A stretch of 64,000 nucleotides of DNA from Polaromonas sp. (GCF_029945925.1 NZ_JAQSDN010000039.1:62001-126000), one strand, 5' to 3'; shown: positions 17,308-27,226, counted from the first letter of the stretch. A program made the numbers and translations. Notes: a model not told the origin generated them from the letters alone.

Positions 17308-18644
17308 GGGGCTGCTGCGCTGGCGCGCTGGTCGGTGATCACTGCCATGCCTTCCTGCAAGCCGTCGCCGCTGACCTCGGTCATGCGGCCATCGCTGACG
17401 CCGGTCTTGAGTGTCACCGCCACGGCCTGGCCGTCCCTGAGTACCCAGACCTGCCGTATCCCGGCCGTGGCGCCATCGGCGCCCCGGCGCGCGGCCGTGC
17501 GCGGCATGCGCGGCATGAGTTTGGAGACGAAACTGCTGCTGGACGCAGCCGCCGCGGGGCTGTCGGCGGTGGGCGCGGGCGTGAAGCGCAGCGCGGTGTT
17601 GGGCACCAGCAGCACGTTCTTGCGTTCGGTTGCCACGATGGTCGCCGCCGCCGTCATGCCCGGACGCAGGCTCAGGTCGCTGTTGTCCACATTGAGCCAG
17701 GTCGTGTAGGTGATCACGTTGTCGGTCTTGGTCGAGCCATAGGCCACGCGCGTGATCGTCGCCGGGTAGCGGCGCGCGGGATAGGCGCTGACGGTGAAGC
17801 TGGCCTTCTGGCCGACCTGCACGGAACCCACATCGGCTTCGTCCACGCTCACTTCGAGCCGCAGCTTTTGCAGGTCCTCGGCCACGGAAAACAGCGTCAC
17901 CGCCTGCAGCGATGCTGCCACTGCATTGCCGGGCTCGACCGTGCGCGTCAGCACCACGCCGTCGATCGAGGAGCGGATCGCGGCCTTGGACAGGTTGGTT
18001 TCATCGGTGGACAGCGCGGCCCGGGCTTCGGCTACATTGGCGTGCGCGCTGGCCTCGGCTGCCACGGCGCGGTCCACACCGGCACGCGCGCTGTCGAGCT
18101 CGGCGGCCGAGGGCACCTTGCCGCCCGACAGGCGCGCCACCTCCTCGAAGCGGGCCAGGCTGGCCCGCGACTCCTTGAGCGTGGCCGTGCCCTGCGCGAG
18201 CTGGGCCTGTGCGGCCGCCAGCGCGGCGCGCGAGCGCAGCACCTGGTCGGACAGCTTGGCGTTGTCCAGCTCCACCAGCACCTGGCCTTTCTTCACGCGG
18301 TCGTTCACGTCCACCAGCACGCGCTTGACCGTTCCCGACAGTTCGCTGCCGATGTTCACCGAGCGCGTGGGCTGCAGGGTGCCGTTGGCCAGGACGTTGA
18401 GTGTGAGGTCGCCGCGGCGCACCACCTCGGTCACGTAGCTCGGGGCGGTACTGCTCTTTTTCTGCGCCAGCCAGTAAGCCAGGCCTGCCGCCAGCAGGAG
18501 GACGATGACGGCGACGACCCACAGGGCAGGCCGCTGCCACCAGGCGCGCTGGTGCGCAGCGCCCAGCAGGGTTTGCAGGTCAGCGGCCGAGGGACTGGGA
18601 CTGGTGGCGGCGCCGGAGGGTGCAGTGGCGTTCGGAGTGTTCAT
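17304..18644 (-). CDS. MacA-like periplasmic adaptor (membrane fusion protein)
   Basis: The 446-residue adaptor has a membrane anchor (LWVVAVIVLLLAAGLAYWLA, about residues 37-56), then the lipoyl half-motif and a hairpin rich in Ala/Glu/Gln. The beta-barrel segment VDEADVGSVQVGQKASFTVS is typical of MacA/HlyD proteins. Its role is to join the inner-membrane MacB complex to the outer-membrane channel. An Ala/Arg-rich insertion around residue 380 departs from the usual pattern. The second Met (18644) has AGAG at suitable spacing; 18650 is an alternative start. It sits 38 bases after the outer-membrane gene. Confidence 0.92.
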   Translation of the reverse strand: MNTPNATAPSGAATSPSPSAADLQTLLGAAHQRAWWQRPALWVVAVIVLLLAAGLAYWLAQKKSSTAPSYVTEVVRRGDLTLNVLANGTLQPTRSVNIGSELSGTVKRVLVDVNDRVKKGQVLVELDNAKLSDQVLRSRAALAAAQAQLAQGTATLKESRASLARFEEVARLSGGKVPSAAELDSARAGVDRAVAAEASAHANVAEARAALSTDETNLSKAAIRSSIDGVVLTRTVEPGNAVAASLQAVTLFSVAEDLQKLRLEVSVDEADVGSVQVGQKASFTVSAYPARRYPATITRVAYGSTKTDNVITYTTWLNVDNSDLSLRPGMTAAATIVATERKNVLLVPNTALRFTPAPTADSPAAAASSSSFVSKLMPRMPRTAARRGADGATAGIRQVWVLRDGQAVAVTLKTGVSDGRMTEVSGDGLQEGMAVITDQRASAAAP

Positions 18645-18682
18645 GGACATCTCTGGAAAATTGTGGGGTGCCGGTCTGCGGT

Positions 18683-20113
18683 TCAGGGAGTGGCGGCTTC
18701 AGGCCCGGGGGTCCAGCCGCCGCCCAGCGCCTTGTACAGGCGCACATGGTCGGCGCTCAGGATGGCGCGCGTGCTTTCCACGCTGTCCTGGGTGGACAGC
18801 AGGGTGCGCTGCGTCTCCAGAACCGTGCGAAAGTCGATCAGGCCACTGGCATAACGCTGGCGCGCCAGCAGCTCGGCATTGCCTGCTGCGTCGGCTGCGA
18901 TTTGCAGCCTGGCCAGCCGCTCGCGGTCGCCCTGCAGGGCAACCAGTGCATCTTCCACATCCTTCAGGGCGGTCAGCACGGTGGCCTCATAGGCCACGCG
19001 GGACTGCTCCAGCGCCGCTTCCTGCGCCCGCACCTGCGCCCTGGCCGCGCCACCGTCCAGCAGGGGAACCGAGATGCTGGCCAGCAAGGCGCTCGCCACC
19101 GTGCCGCCGGACGCGAGCGAACCCAGACTCAGGGCGTTCAGGCCGAGTGAGCCGCTGATCTGGAAGCCCGGATAACGTGCGGCCTCCGCCTGCGAGACAC
19201 GCGCCAAAGCGGCGCTGATACGTTGCTCGGCGGCGCGCAGATCCGGGCGCTGGCGCAGGGTGTCGGCAGGAAGTCTGAGCGTCAGCGCGCCGGGCGCCTG
19301 CGGCACGGGGCCGGCGGCAGTCAACAGAGCCTGCAGCGCGCCAGGCGCCTGGCCGGTCAGCACGGCCAGGCTGTGCTGCGCCTGCGCGGCACTGGCTTCC
19401 AGCGTCGGAGTTTGCGCACTGGTCTGCGCGCTGGCGGCGCGGGCCTGCTCCAGGTCGAGCGAGGACGCCAGGCCCGCCTGGACCCGCCAGTCAGTGATCT
19501 GCTGCGTCTCGCTCTGGCTGGCCAGGTTGTTGCGGGCGATCGCCAGGCGTGCCTGCAATCCCCGCAGTTCGATGTAGGTGACGGCCACCTCGGCGGCCAT
19601 CGAGACCTGCGTCTCGGCCAGGCTGGCCTGCGCGGCCTGGGCATCGGCCTCGGTGGCGTTCAGGGCGCTGCGCCTGGCGCCAAACACATCGGGCTCCCAG
19701 CTGGCATCAAAACCCGCCTTGAACAGATTGCCGGCTTCGTTGCCGCCCGACTTGCTGCGCTGGGCCGACCCTGCGGCGTTCACGATGGGCGCCAGCCTGG
19801 CCGAGCTGACATCGCGCAGTGCTCTGGCCTGCTGCAGCGCGGCTTGCGCCGAGCGCACCGTGGTGTTGGCCTGCAGGGCCTGGGTGACCAGCCGGGCGAG
19901 CAGGGGGTCGTTGAAGCGTTGCCACCACTGCGCCAGCGAGGTCGCGGCGGCTGGCGTGGTGGTGTTGCCGGACCAGGCCGCAGGAACCGGCGTCTGCGGC
20001 AGCGCACCGCCCTGTGGCGCCAGCGAGGCACAGCCGGACAGCAGCACGGCCAGCGCCAGGGCCGGAACCCGGGTGGGGTGCATCGGGGCAAGCCCGGGTG
20101 GGAAGGAATTCAT
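18683..20113 (-). CDS. NodT/OprM-type outer-membrane efflux lipoprotein
   Basis: A TolC-superfamily channel of about 476 residues. The N-terminus has a lipoprotein signal ending LAVLLSGCASLAP (lipobox LSGC), as in OprM/NodT proteins. Two outer-membrane-efflux repeats follow, with the family segments AQWWQRFNDPLLARLVTQAL and LRQRPDLRAAEQRISAALAR. It is the first gene of the four-gene operon (channel, adaptor, ATPase, permease). The start at 20113 is tentative; an ATG at 20083 also leaves an intact signal peptide. Confidence 0.9.
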   Translation of the reverse strand: MNSFPPGLAPMHPTRVPALALAVLLSGCASLAPQGGALPQTPVPAAWSGNTTTPAAATSLAQWWQRFNDPLLARLVTQALQANTTVRSAQAALQQARALRDVSSARLAPIVNAAGSAQRSKSGGNEAGNLFKAGFDASWEPDVFGARRSALNATEADAQAAQASLAETQVSMAAEVAVTYIELRGLQARLAIARNNLASQSETQQITDWRVQAGLASSLDLEQARAASAQTSAQTPTLEASAAQAQHSLAVLTGQAPGALQALLTAAGPVPQAPGALTLRLPADTLRQRPDLRAAEQRISAALARVSQAEAARYPGFQISGSLGLNALSLGSLASGGTVASALLASISVPLLDGGAARAQVRAQEAALEQSRVAYEATVLTALKDVEDALVALQGDRERLARLQIAADAAGNAELLARQRYASGLIDFRTVLETQRTLLSTQDSVESTRAILSADHVRLYKALGGGWTPGPEAATP

Positions 20114-20219
20114 GGGACGACCACACCAGACTTCTGCATAAAGTGCATTATTGGTACCTCGCAGCGGATCGGCCTTGCCCCTTGTCAACTCAGGCCATGT
20201 AAAGCTGGCTGCCTGAGGG

Positions 20220-20255
20220 GCCGTGGGGGCGTCGGAGCATGGGCACCCCCACGGC
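20220..20255 (-). terminator. possible terminator hairpin after amn
   Basis: GCCGTGGGGG at 20220-20229 pairs perfectly with 20246-20255 across a 16-base loop. It lies about 20 bases downstream of the amn stop on the minus strand. No T-run follows, so it may instead be an mRNA-stabilising or rho-type element. Confidence 0.4.
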
Positions 20256-20275
20256 ACTGAAGTGGTGCGTTTGGG

Positions 20276-21775
20276 CTACTGGAAGGCCACTTCAGAAAAA
20301 CTGCGCAGCTTGCGGCTGTGCAGCTGGCTGCTGCCCTGTTCGCGCAGCAGTTCGATGGCCCGCATGCCGATGCGCAAGTGCTGGTCGACCCGCTCGCGGT
20401 AGAAATGGTTCGCCATGCCGGGCAGTTTGATCTCGCCGTGCAGCGGCTTGTCGCTGACACACAGCAGCGTGCCGTAGGGCACGCGGAAGCGAAAGCCGTT
20501 GGCGGCGATGGTGGCGCTTTCCATGTCCAGTGCAACGGCCCGGCTCTGGCTGAATCGGCGCTGCGGCTGGTTGCCGGGCAGCAGTTCCCAGTTGCGGTTG
20601 TCTGTGGAAGCCACGGTGCCGGTGCGCATGATGCGCTTGAGATCCGGGCCCTCCAGATGGGTCACGTCTTTTACAGCGCGTTCCAGTGCCACCTGGATTT
20701 CCGCCAGCGCAGGAATCGGAACCCACAGCGGCAGCTCTTCGTCCAGCACGTGGTCTTCGCGCACATACCCGTGCGCCAGCACATAGTCGCCGAGCTGCTG
20801 GCTGTTGCGCAGCCCTGCGCAGTGGCCCAGCATGATCCAGGCGTGCGGGCGCAGCACGGCGATGTGGTCGGTGATGTTTTTGGCGTTGGCCGGCCCGACG
20901 CCGATGTTGACCATGGTGATGCCGCTGCGGTCGGCGCGCATCAGGTGGTAGGCCGGCATCTGCGGCAGGCGCGGCGGCGCCATGCCCAGTTCGTCGCCGG
21001 TGATGGCCGGCAGGCCCGCGCGGCGCGTGACCACGTTGCCGGGCTCCACAAAGGCGATGTAGTCGCTGTCCGGGCGCGCCATTTCTTCATGGCCCAGCCG
21101 CACAAATTCGTCGATGTAGAACTGATAGTTGGTGAACAGCACAAAGTTCTGGAACCAGTCGGGCGAGGTCCCGGTGTAGTGGCGCAGGCGCTGCAGGGAG
21201 TAGTCCACCCGGGCGGCGGTGAACAGCGACAGCGGCTGCGGCTCGCCCGGCCGGGCCTCATAGGTGCCGTTGGCGATGCCGTCGTCCATGGCCGCCAGGT
21301 CGGGCAGGTCGAACACGTCACGCATCAGCATGCGCCGGTCTGCGCTCAGGTTGCCTTCGATGTGGTCGTGCTCGGCAAACGAGAAGTGCACCGGAATGGG
21401 CTGGGTGCTGGTGCCTACTTCCAGCTCGACCGAATGGTTTTGCATCAGCAGGCGGAATTGCTCCAGGTAGTAGTTGCCATAGAGGTCGGGCCGCGTCAAC
21501 GTGGTTTCAAAACGGCCCGGCCCGGCCACAAACCCGTAACTGAGCTGGGAAATGTCGGGCGTTTCCAGGATCGCGCGTGCCACAGTTTCGGTGTGAACAC
21601 GCACAAAAGGGTAACAGGCGCGCACATGGCCGGGCAGGGTTTCGCCGGCCACGTAGCGGTGCATGGCATCGCGCAGGTGGGCAATCTGCTGGTCATAAAT
21701 CAGGCGGACCTGGGCCAGCGCGGCGGCCGGGTCGGCGTAGCGGGTGGGGGCGATAAAGGCGGGCAGGTAAGGCAT
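20276..21775 (-). CDS. amn: AMP nucleosidase
   Basis: The 499-residue enzyme hydrolyses AMP to adenine and ribose 5-phosphate. It has the N-terminal Amn-specific domain ([20 protein letters not shown] and [20 protein letters not shown]) and a C-terminal nucleoside-phosphorylase-like domain. That domain contains [40 protein letters not shown] and the adenine-binding [11 protein letters not shown]. Length agrees with bacterial Amn. ATG 21775 ([10 protein letters not shown]) gives the standard N-terminus; the upstream extension to 21871 enters the divergent promoter. Known Amn proteins respond to phosphate, which fits the adjacent phosphonate locus, but that link is inference. Confidence 0.93.
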   Translation of the reverse strand: MPYLPAFIAPTRYADPAAALAQVRLIYDQQIAHLRDAMHRYVAGETLPGHVRACYPFVRVHTETVARAILETPDISQLSYGFVAGPGRFETTLTRPDLYGNYYLEQFRLLMQNHSVELEVGTSTQPIPVHFSFAEHDHIEGNLSADRRMLMRDVFDLPDLAAMDDGIANGTYEARPGEPQPLSLFTAARVDYSLQRLRHYTGTSPDWFQNFVLFTNYQFYIDEFVRLGHEEMARPDSDYIAFVEPGNVVTRRAGLPAITGDELGMAPPRLPQMPAYHLMRADRSGITMVNIGVGPANAKNITDHIAVLRPHAWIMLGHCAGLRNSQQLGDYVLAHGYVREDHVLDEELPLWVPIPALAEIQVALERAVKDVTHLEGPDLKRIMRTGTVASTDNRNWELLPGNQPQRRFSQSRAVALDMESATIAANGFRFRVPYGTLLCVSDKPLHGEIKLPGMANHFYRERVDQHLRIGMRAIELLREQGSSQLHSRKLRSFSEVAFQ

Positions 21776-21882
21776 GGGCTTATTGTGCTCCGCTCCCCGA
21801 AACGCGGCTTTTTTGGCCGCAACTGACATCAAAACGACACATTGCGACCCTAGATTCAACGGCAACACCACCTGGAGAGACC

Positions 21883-22746
21883 ATGGACGCTGCCATTCGA
21901 ATCAATACGCTGAGCAAAACCTTTGGCAACGGCCGCAAGGCCCTGCAACAGATCGACCTGAGCATTGCGCCCGGCGAAATGGTCGCGCTGATCGGGGCTT
22001 CCGGCTCCGGCAAGTCCACCTTGCTGCGGCACATGGCGGGGCTGATGGCCGGCGATGCGTCGGAGCAGGGGTCCATCGTGATCCACGGCAGGACCGTGCA
22101 GCGCAACGGGAAAATCGCGTCCAACATCCGTTCGGTGCGTTCGGGCATCGGCTTTGTTTTCCAGCAGTTCAATCTGGTGGGCCGGCTGCCGGTGATCGTC
22201 AATGTGCTGGCCGGCACCCTGCACAAGGTACCGATGTGGCGCAGCCTGATCCGCTGGTTCACGCCCGAGGAAAAGGCCAGAGGCATCGAGGCGCTGCGCC
22301 GGGTGGGCATCGCCGAATGTTGTGCACAGCGGGCATCGACGCTGTCGGGCGGCCAGCAGCAGCGCGCCGCGATTGCACGGGCCATGGTGCAGGGCGCCAG
22401 GGTGGTGCTGGCCGACGAGCCGATTGCCTCGCTGGACCCGGAGTCCTCGCGCAAGGTCATGGACATCCTGGCCCGCGTGAACCGCGAAGATCAATGCACG
22501 GTCGTGGTGTCGCTGCACCAGGTCAACGTCGCCATGAAGTATTGCGCCCGCACCATCGCCCTGCACCAGGGCAAGGTGGTGTACGACGGCCCTTCGGTCG
22601 GACTGACGCCCGCCGTGCTGCGCGATCTGTATGGCGCCGAGGCCGACGACATCCTGTCCCTGGGCGATGCCATTTCCAGCCTCGAAGACAAGGCCAAACC
22701 CGTTCCTCACCTCGCCTGGCCGACGCCGATGGCGCAGGCCGCTTGA
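21883..22746 (+). CDS. phnC: phosphonate ABC transporter ATP-binding protein PhnC
   Basis: A 287-residue ATPase that powers uptake of phosphonates (and often phosphate or phosphite esters). It has Walker [21 protein letters not shown], the PhnC-type segment [20 protein letters not shown], signature [20 protein letters not shown] and Walker [17 protein letters not shown]. It is followed 38 bases later by phnD. It starts the rightward transcription unit phnC-phnD-phnE-phnZ-like and diverges from amn; the 107-base gap should hold a phosphate-regulated promoter, but I could not identify a convincing Pho box by eye. Confidence 0.95.
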   Translation: MDAAIRINTLSKTFGNGRKALQQIDLSIAPGEMVALIGASGSGKSTLLRHMAGLMAGDASEQGSIVIHGRTVQRNGKIASNIRSVRSGIGFVFQQFNLVGRLPVIVNVLAGTLHKVPMWRSLIRWFTPEEKARGIEALRRVGIAECCAQRASTLSGGQQQRAAIARAMVQGARVVLADEPIASLDPESSRKVMDILARVNREDQCTVVVSLHQVNVAMKYCARTIALHQGKVVYDGPSVGLTPAVLRDLYGAEADDILSLGDAISSLEDKAKPVPHLAWPTPMAQAA

Positions 22747-22784
22747 GTCACCACTGTTTCTTTCAACACTTCAAGGAAATCACC

Positions 22785-23750
22785 ATGATCAGAAAACTAT
22801 TGACCGGACTGGCTGCTGCGGCGCTGGTCACCCTGGCGCCAGTGCATGCGCAGGATCTGAAGGAAATCAATTTCGGCATCATTTCGACCGAGTCCTCGCA
22901 GAACCTGAAGTCGGACTGGCAGCCGCTGCTGGAAGACATGGCGAAAAAGACCGGCTACAAGGTCAACGCCTTCTTCGCGCCTGACTATGCCGGCATCATC
23001 GAAGGCATGCGTTTCGGCAAGGTGCATCTCGCCTGGTACGGCAACAAGTCGGCCATGGAGGCGGTGGATCGCGCCGGCGGCGAAGTGTTCGCCCAGATGG
23101 TCAACGCCGACGGCACCCAGGGTTATTACTCGCATTTTGTGGTGCACAAGGACAGCCCGCTCAAGACACTGGACGATGTGCTCAAGAACGCCAAAACCCT
23201 GTCCTTCGGCAACGGCGATCCCAACTCGACCTCCGGCTTCCTGGTGCCCAGCTACTACGTTTTTGCGCAGAACAAGCTCGACGCGCGGACTGCCTTCAAG
23301 GTGTCACGCAGTGCCAACCACGAAACCAATGCCCTGGCCGTGGTCAACAAGCAGGTCGACGTGGCCGTGACCAATAGCGAAACGCTGGACAAGATCAAGG
23401 ATCGCATGCCCGGGAAGTTCAAGGACATCCGCGTGGTCTGGACCTCACCGCTGATCCCGCTGGATCCGCTGGTCATGCGCAAGGACCTGCCTGATGCGAC
23501 CAAGCAGAAACTCAAGGACTTTTTCTTTGCTTATGGAAAAGGGGGCCAGCAGGAAAAGGAGGTTCTGATGAAAATCTCCAAGCTGTCGGCCTTCAAGCCC
23601 TCGACCAATGCCCAACTGATCCCCATCCGCCAGCTGGAGCTGTTCAAGGAGCGCAACAAGTTCGAGGCCGACGCAACCCTGCCCGCTGCCGACAAGCAGG
23701 CGAAGGTCGCCGAGATTGACCGCAAGCTCGCCGAGCTGAGCCGCAACTGA
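22785..23750 (+). CDS. phnD: phosphonate-binding periplasmic protein PhnD
   Basis: The 321-residue protein has a Sec signal peptide ([20 protein letters not shown] then HAQ, cut before DLKEI). Its mature part is the phosphonate-binding fold with [40 protein letters not shown] and [20 protein letters not shown]; the last matches the PhnD ligand loop. It delivers phosphonates from the periplasm to PhnE. The start has AAGGAAA just upstream. The C-terminal charged helix (residues about 295-321) is common in this family. Confidence 0.95.
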   Translation: MIRKLLTGLAAAALVTLAPVHAQDLKEINFGIISTESSQNLKSDWQPLLEDMAKKTGYKVNAFFAPDYAGIIEGMRFGKVHLAWYGNKSAMEAVDRAGGEVFAQMVNADGTQGYYSHFVVHKDSPLKTLDDVLKNAKTLSFGNGDPNSTSGFLVPSYYVFAQNKLDARTAFKVSRSANHETNALAVVNKQVDVAVTNSETLDKIKDRMPGKFKDIRVVWTSPLIPLDPLVMRKDLPDATKQKLKDFFFAYGKGGQQEKEVLMKISKLSAFKPSTNAQLIPIRQLELFKERNKFEADATLPAADKQAKVAEIDRKLAELSRN

Positions 23751-23758
23751 GGCTGCCC

Positions 23759-24568
23759 GTGAACACCCCTGTCCATCTTTCAGTGCAGGCGCCTCCTGCG
23801 CCGCTGCAAGTGCCGCGCGCCAGCCTGCTGGGCCTGATGGCTTGGGGCGTACTGCTGGCCTTGCTGGCCCTGTCCTGGAAGGGCGCCGACATGCGCCCGC
23901 TGGACCTGCTGCGCGACTCCGGCAACATGGCGGAGTACGCGGCCAGCTTCTTCCCGCCCGACTTCAAGGAATGGCGCAACTACCTGCATGAAATGGTGAT
24001 CACGGTGCAGATCGCCTTGTGGGGAACGGCCCTGGCCGTGGTCTGCGCTGTGCCGCTGGCCCTGCTGTCCTCGGCCAATATTGCGCCGGTCTGGGTTCGT
24101 CAGCCGATTCGCCGCCTGATGGATGCGGCACGCGCCATCAACGAGATGGTGTTTGCCATGCTGTTCATCGTGGCCGTGGGTCTGGGCCCGTTTGCCGGCG
24201 TGCTGGCGCTGTGGATTCACACCACCGGCATCCTGGCCAAGCTGTTTTCCGAAGCGGTGGAGTCAATCGACCCGCAACCCGTGGAGGGCATACGTGCCAC
24301 CGGTGCCCACGCGCTGGAGGAAATTTTCTACGGCGTGATTCCGCAGGTGCTGCCGCTCTGGATTTCCTACACGCTGTACCGCTTTGAGTCCAACGTGCGT
24401 TCCGCTTCGGTGGTGGGCATGGTGGGCGCCGGCGGCATTGGCGTCGTGTTGTGGGAGATCATCCGCGGCTTTCAATATGCCGAGACCTGCGCCGTGATGA
24501 TTATCATCGTGGTCACCGTCAGTGTGATCGACCTGATTTCGGCCCGTATTCGCCAAGCGCTGGTCTAG
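23759..24568 (+). CDS. phnE: phosphonate ABC transporter permease PhnE
   Basis: The 269-residue inner-membrane permease starts at GTG 23759, eight bases after phnD. It has about six hydrophobic helices, among them [35 protein letters not shown] and [20 protein letters not shown]. The ATPase-coupling EAA-like loop is [20 protein letters not shown], followed by the PhnE signature [20 protein letters not shown]. Only one phnE is present, as in many C-P lyase operons where the second permease copy is lacking and a homodimer forms. Confidence 0.95.
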   Translation: MNTPVHLSVQAPPAPLQVPRASLLGLMAWGVLLALLALSWKGADMRPLDLLRDSGNMAEYAASFFPPDFKEWRNYLHEMVITVQIALWGTALAVVCAVPLALLSSANIAPVWVRQPIRRLMDAARAINEMVFAMLFIVAVGLGPFAGVLALWIHTTGILAKLFSEAVESIDPQPVEGIRATGAHALEEIFYGVIPQVLPLWISYTLYRFESNVRSASVVGMVGAGGIGVVLWEIIRGFQYAETCAVMIIIVVTVSVIDLISARIRQALV

Positions 24569-24576
24569 GAACTGCC

Positions 24577-25143
24577 ATGGCATTGGAAATTGAAGAGATC
24601 ACCGCACTGTTCCAAACGCGCGGGGCCGCGCAGTACGGCGGTGAGGCCATCAACCAGCTGCAGCACGCACTGCAGTGCGCCCACCTGGCCGAGCGTTCGT
24701 GCGCGTCTGCTGAACTGGTTGCGGCTGCGCTGCTGCACGACCTCGGCCATTTGCTCGTCCAGCGGGAACCGGCGAAGGAAGCAGGCGTTGACGACCTGCA
24801 CCAGTTCCTGGCGCTGCCATTTTTACGCGGCGCATTTCCGGACGCCGTGCTCGAACCCATCCGCATGCATGTGGATGCCAAGCGCTATCTCTGCCAGGTG
24901 GACAGCCATTACCAGGCCAGTCTGTCACCGGCGTCGCAGCGCAGCCTGGCGTTGCAGGGTGGCCCGTTTTCCGGGGAGGAAGCCGCCGCTTTCATGGCGC
25001 AGGCTTTTGCCGCCGATGCGGTGGCGCTGCGGCGCTGGGACGACCATGCCAAGGACCCTGCGGCGACACCGCCCGATTGGGCCCACTACATCGGTGTTCT
25101 GAAGCAGGCCGCCTCTGCCGGCCTGGCTGAACCGGTCAGGTAG
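24577..25143 (+). CDS. PhnZ-like HD-domain oxygenase of phosphonate operons
   Basis: A 188-residue mixed-valent di-iron HD-domain protein related to PhnZ, which oxidatively cleaves 1-hydroxyphosphonates. The key PhnZ positions are all present with a constant offset: Tyr20 and Glu23 in QYGGEA, His30, His54-Asp55 and His58 in LLHDLGHLL, His75, His98 and Lys102. AGGA lies at 24567-24570. It follows phnE and no PhnY-type dioxygenase gene is adjacent, so the substrate may be made by an enzyme encoded elsewhere or be imported ready-hydroxylated. Its 3' end overlaps the convergent phnN by 58 bases. Confidence 0.85.
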   Translation: MALEIEEITALFQTRGAAQYGGEAINQLQHALQCAHLAERSCASAELVAAALLHDLGHLLVQREPAKEAGVDDLHQFLALPFLRGAFPDAVLEPIRMHVDAKRYLCQVDSHYQASLSPASQRSLALQGGPFSGEEAAAFMAQAFAADAVALRRWDDHAKDPAATPPDWAHYIGVLKQAASAGLAEPVR

Positions 25144-25661
25144 ACCACCAGGCGCTGGCCGGCGACGGCCAGTGCTTCATTGTTGACGATCACGCAATCG
25201 GCTGGCATGCCGGAAAAAGTGGCGTTGCGGGCCAGCCTCTCGGCAACGGCCGTGTCGCTATCGCGTCCCCGCTGCGCCAGGCGGATGGCCAGGCGTTCCG
25301 GATCGGTGCTGATCTGCACCACCCGCAGACCGGATGAAGGCGGCAGGCTGTTGACATGCGCGCGTGAGCCGTTGACGACCACGAGGCATCCGGCCTTGAC
25401 GGCGTCGGCGTAATGGCTGGCGATGCCGTAACTAAATCCGTGCGCCTGCCAGTGCCAGCTAAGGCCGCCCGACAGCAGCAGCCCGGCAAAGACCGGCAAC
25501 GTGACCGGATCGTGGTCGGAGCCCGGTTGCACGGGGCGTGTCACCATGCGGCGTGCAAACACGATGTCGGAGCGCCCGACCAGCGCCTGTCGCGCAGCGT
25601 CGATCACGCTGTCCTTGCCGGAACCGGACGGTCCGCAGACAAACACCCAGAGGCCGCTCAT
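25086..25661 (-). CDS. phnN: ribose 1,5-bisphosphate phosphokinase PhnN
   Basis: The 191-residue kinase makes phosphoribosyl pyrophosphate from ribose 1,5-bisphosphate, the last step that recycles the C-P lyase sugar. It has a guanylate-kinase-like P-loop at the start (VFVCGPSGSGKDSVIDAARQ), the segment FARRMVTRPVQPGSDHDPVT and the later SGLRVVQISTDPERLAIRLA. Length is normal. It is last of the leftward unit phnF-DUF1045-phnN and its end overlaps the PhnZ-like gene on the other strand. Confidence 0.93.
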   Translation of the reverse strand: MSGLWVFVCGPSGSGKDSVIDAARQALVGRSDIVFARRMVTRPVQPGSDHDPVTLPVFAGLLLSGGLSWHWQAHGFSYGIASHYADAVKAGCLVVVNGSRAHVNSLPPSSGLRVVQISTDPERLAIRLAQRGRDSDTAVAERLARNATFSGMPADCVIVNNEALAVAGQRLVVYLTGSARPAEAACFRTPM

Positions 25662-26353
25662 GCCCCCAGCCTGACATCCATGACGCGCTGAAACGGCGCG
25701 CCCGGGCTGCGTTCGACGAACAGGCAGAGCCGGTCCAGGACCAGGGGGGCCTGGGTGTTGAGGCGGTCCACGTCCGCGGCGACCGCCTGGCTGACCTGCC
25801 GGGCAAGGGTCGCATCGACGGGGCCGGTCAGTGTCAGATGCAGGCGAAACTTTTCCATCACGTAGGGGTAGCCATACAGGTCCAGCAGCTCGGTTTCGCG
25901 GGCGTCCAGAGGGGCCGCGCGGCGGCGGGCAAGTTCTGCTGCCTCCGCAGGAGCGCGCAAGTCGTCGAGCCCGGCCACACAGGCCGCCGCCAGTGCCTGC
26001 AGGCTTTCGGGGGCGGTCTCGGGAACCAGTGCCACGAAGTTGCCCAGCGCGGCGGCACGCAGCGGTCCCAGCGCCACCGGTGCCAGCGTCTGAGCCAGCC
26101 TGCCCAGGCGTGCCACCAGATCGGATTCGTCGTGCGCGGCTGACAGCCTGAAGGGCGCTTTCAAGGTGGCGTGGAAGCCGTAACGCCGCGGCTCTGCGGT
26201 GATGCCGGCAAACTCTGCCGGTGGCAAACCTTCCAGCAAGGGCTGGGGCAGCGCCGTGTTGTCGTGTTCATTGCGGCCCAGCCAGTGCGCGCCAAACGCC
26301 CACCACGGCGAGTGCCGGTCCGGCGCAAAATAAATGGCGTAACGCGCGCTCAT
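25658..26353 (-). CDS. DUF1045 phosphonate-operon protein (2H-phosphoesterase-like)
   Basis: A 231-residue protein of the DUF1045 family, which recurs in phosphonate operons. Two motifs of the 2H phosphoesterase type are visible: FHATLKAP near residue 60 and LHLTLTGP near residue 170. 2H enzymes open cyclic phosphodiesters. Since no phnP is present in this locus, the protein is a reasonable candidate to hydrolyse the 5-phosphoribosyl 1,2-cyclic phosphate released by C-P lyase; that is inference. It overlaps phnN and phnF by four bases each, so all three are one transcript. Confidence 0.85.
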   Translation of the reverse strand: MSARYAIYFAPDRHSPWWAFGAHWLGRNEHDNTALPQPLLEGLPPAEFAGITAEPRRYGFHATLKAPFRLSAAHDESDLVARLGRLAQTLAPVALGPLRAAALGNFVALVPETAPESLQALAAACVAGLDDLRAPAEAAELARRRAAPLDARETELLDLYGYPYVMEKFRLHLTLTGPVDATLARQVSQAVAADVDRLNTQAPLVLDRLCLFVERSPGAPFQRVMDVRLGA

Positions 26354-27123
26354 GCGACCGCTCCCGTTTCATTTCCTGCATTGATCACCAGCTGGACCCG
26401 GTCGCCGGAAAACACGGTTTCCCCGTACTTGATCGGCAGGCCGGCCATGTCGACGTCCAGGCACTCGACACACAGCACCGGCCGCGTCAGCGGCTGCTTC
26501 AGCAGCCGTGCGGTTTCAGCGGACGGCATCTGGGTGGTGACGCGGCTTTCGGCGCGCACGTAGTCCTCGACACCAAAGTGCCGCAGGATGTCGGTGGTGC
26601 AGGTGCCGCGGCCAAGCATGTCGAGCAGGCCGGCGAATCGCCCGGCGGGGTAGTAGGCCGTGGCCAGTGCGATCGGCTGCTCGTTGGCCTCGTCGAGCAT
26701 TTCCACCATCAGCACCTTGTCCCCCTTGCCCAGCCGGAGTTCATGCGCCGCACGTTCGGGTGCCGGCATCTCCCGGGCGGTGAGCAGCTGTTTGCTGGGC
26801 AACAGCCCCTGGCGCTGGAGGTTTTCGCTGAAGCGCGTACGGCGCGACAACACGTAGTCGAGCAGTTCGTGCTGGACGAAGGTACCGCGGCCCGGTTCGA
26901 TCCGCACCAGACCATCACCCTGCAGGGCAGCGACCGCCTGGCGCAGCGTGTGGCGGTTCACGCCAAAACGTGTGGAGAGCTCGTTTTCACTGGGCAGACG
27001 CCCGGTGGCCGTGAAGGCGCGGTCACGGATTTCGGTGCCCAGCGTGTCGGCAATCTGCTTCCACACTGCCACACCGCTGCGCCGGCCGGGCGCGCTGGAA
27101 AGAGGGCGTTCGCTTGTCATCAT
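26350..27123 (-). CDS. phnF: GntR/HutC family regulator PhnF
   Basis: The 257-residue regulator has an N-terminal GntR winged helix (GRLPSENELSTRFGVNRHTL then RQAVAALQGDGLV). Its C-terminal UTRA ligand domain ends FSGDRVQLVINAGNE. PhnF proteins control C-P lyase operons and probably sense a phosphonate or phosphate-ester metabolite. It is divergent from phnG across 103 bases, so it most likely controls both units from there. The start is MMTSER at 27123 or 27120; longer frames run through the divergent promoter. Confidence 0.9.
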   Translation of the reverse strand: MMTSERPLSSAPGRRSGVAVWKQIADTLGTEIRDRAFTATGRLPSENELSTRFGVNRHTLRQAVAALQGDGLVRIEPGRGTFVQHELLDYVLSRRTRFSENLQRQGLLPSKQLLTAREMPAPERAAHELRLGKGDKVLMVEMLDEANEQPIALATAYYPAGRFAGLLDMLGRGTCTTDILRHFGVEDYVRAESRVTTQMPSAETARLLKQPLTRPVLCVECLDVDMAGLPIKYGETVFSGDRVQLVINAGNETGAVA

Positions 27124-27226
27124 TTGGTCATGTTGTCCGGTTGAACTAGGGTGTTCCTGCAGCCATTGTGGCTGTCGGTTGTTTGCAGTGACCAACCCAA
27201 CTCTAGTGACTGATTTAGACATCTGT
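27124..27226. promoter_or_regulatory. divergent phnF-phnG promoter region
   Basis: A 103-base gap between the regulator and the C-P lyase operon. GGTTG at 27177-27181 and CAACC at 27193-27197 form an inverted repeat, and ACATCTGT lies by the phnG start. Neither is a firm PhnF site. Confidence 0.4.

Noticed and set aside
27177-27197. GGTTG...CAACC inverted repeat as the PhnF operator
   Set aside because: The arms are only five bases and do not resemble the operator types I know for GntR/HutC regulators; kept only as a note in the promoter entry.
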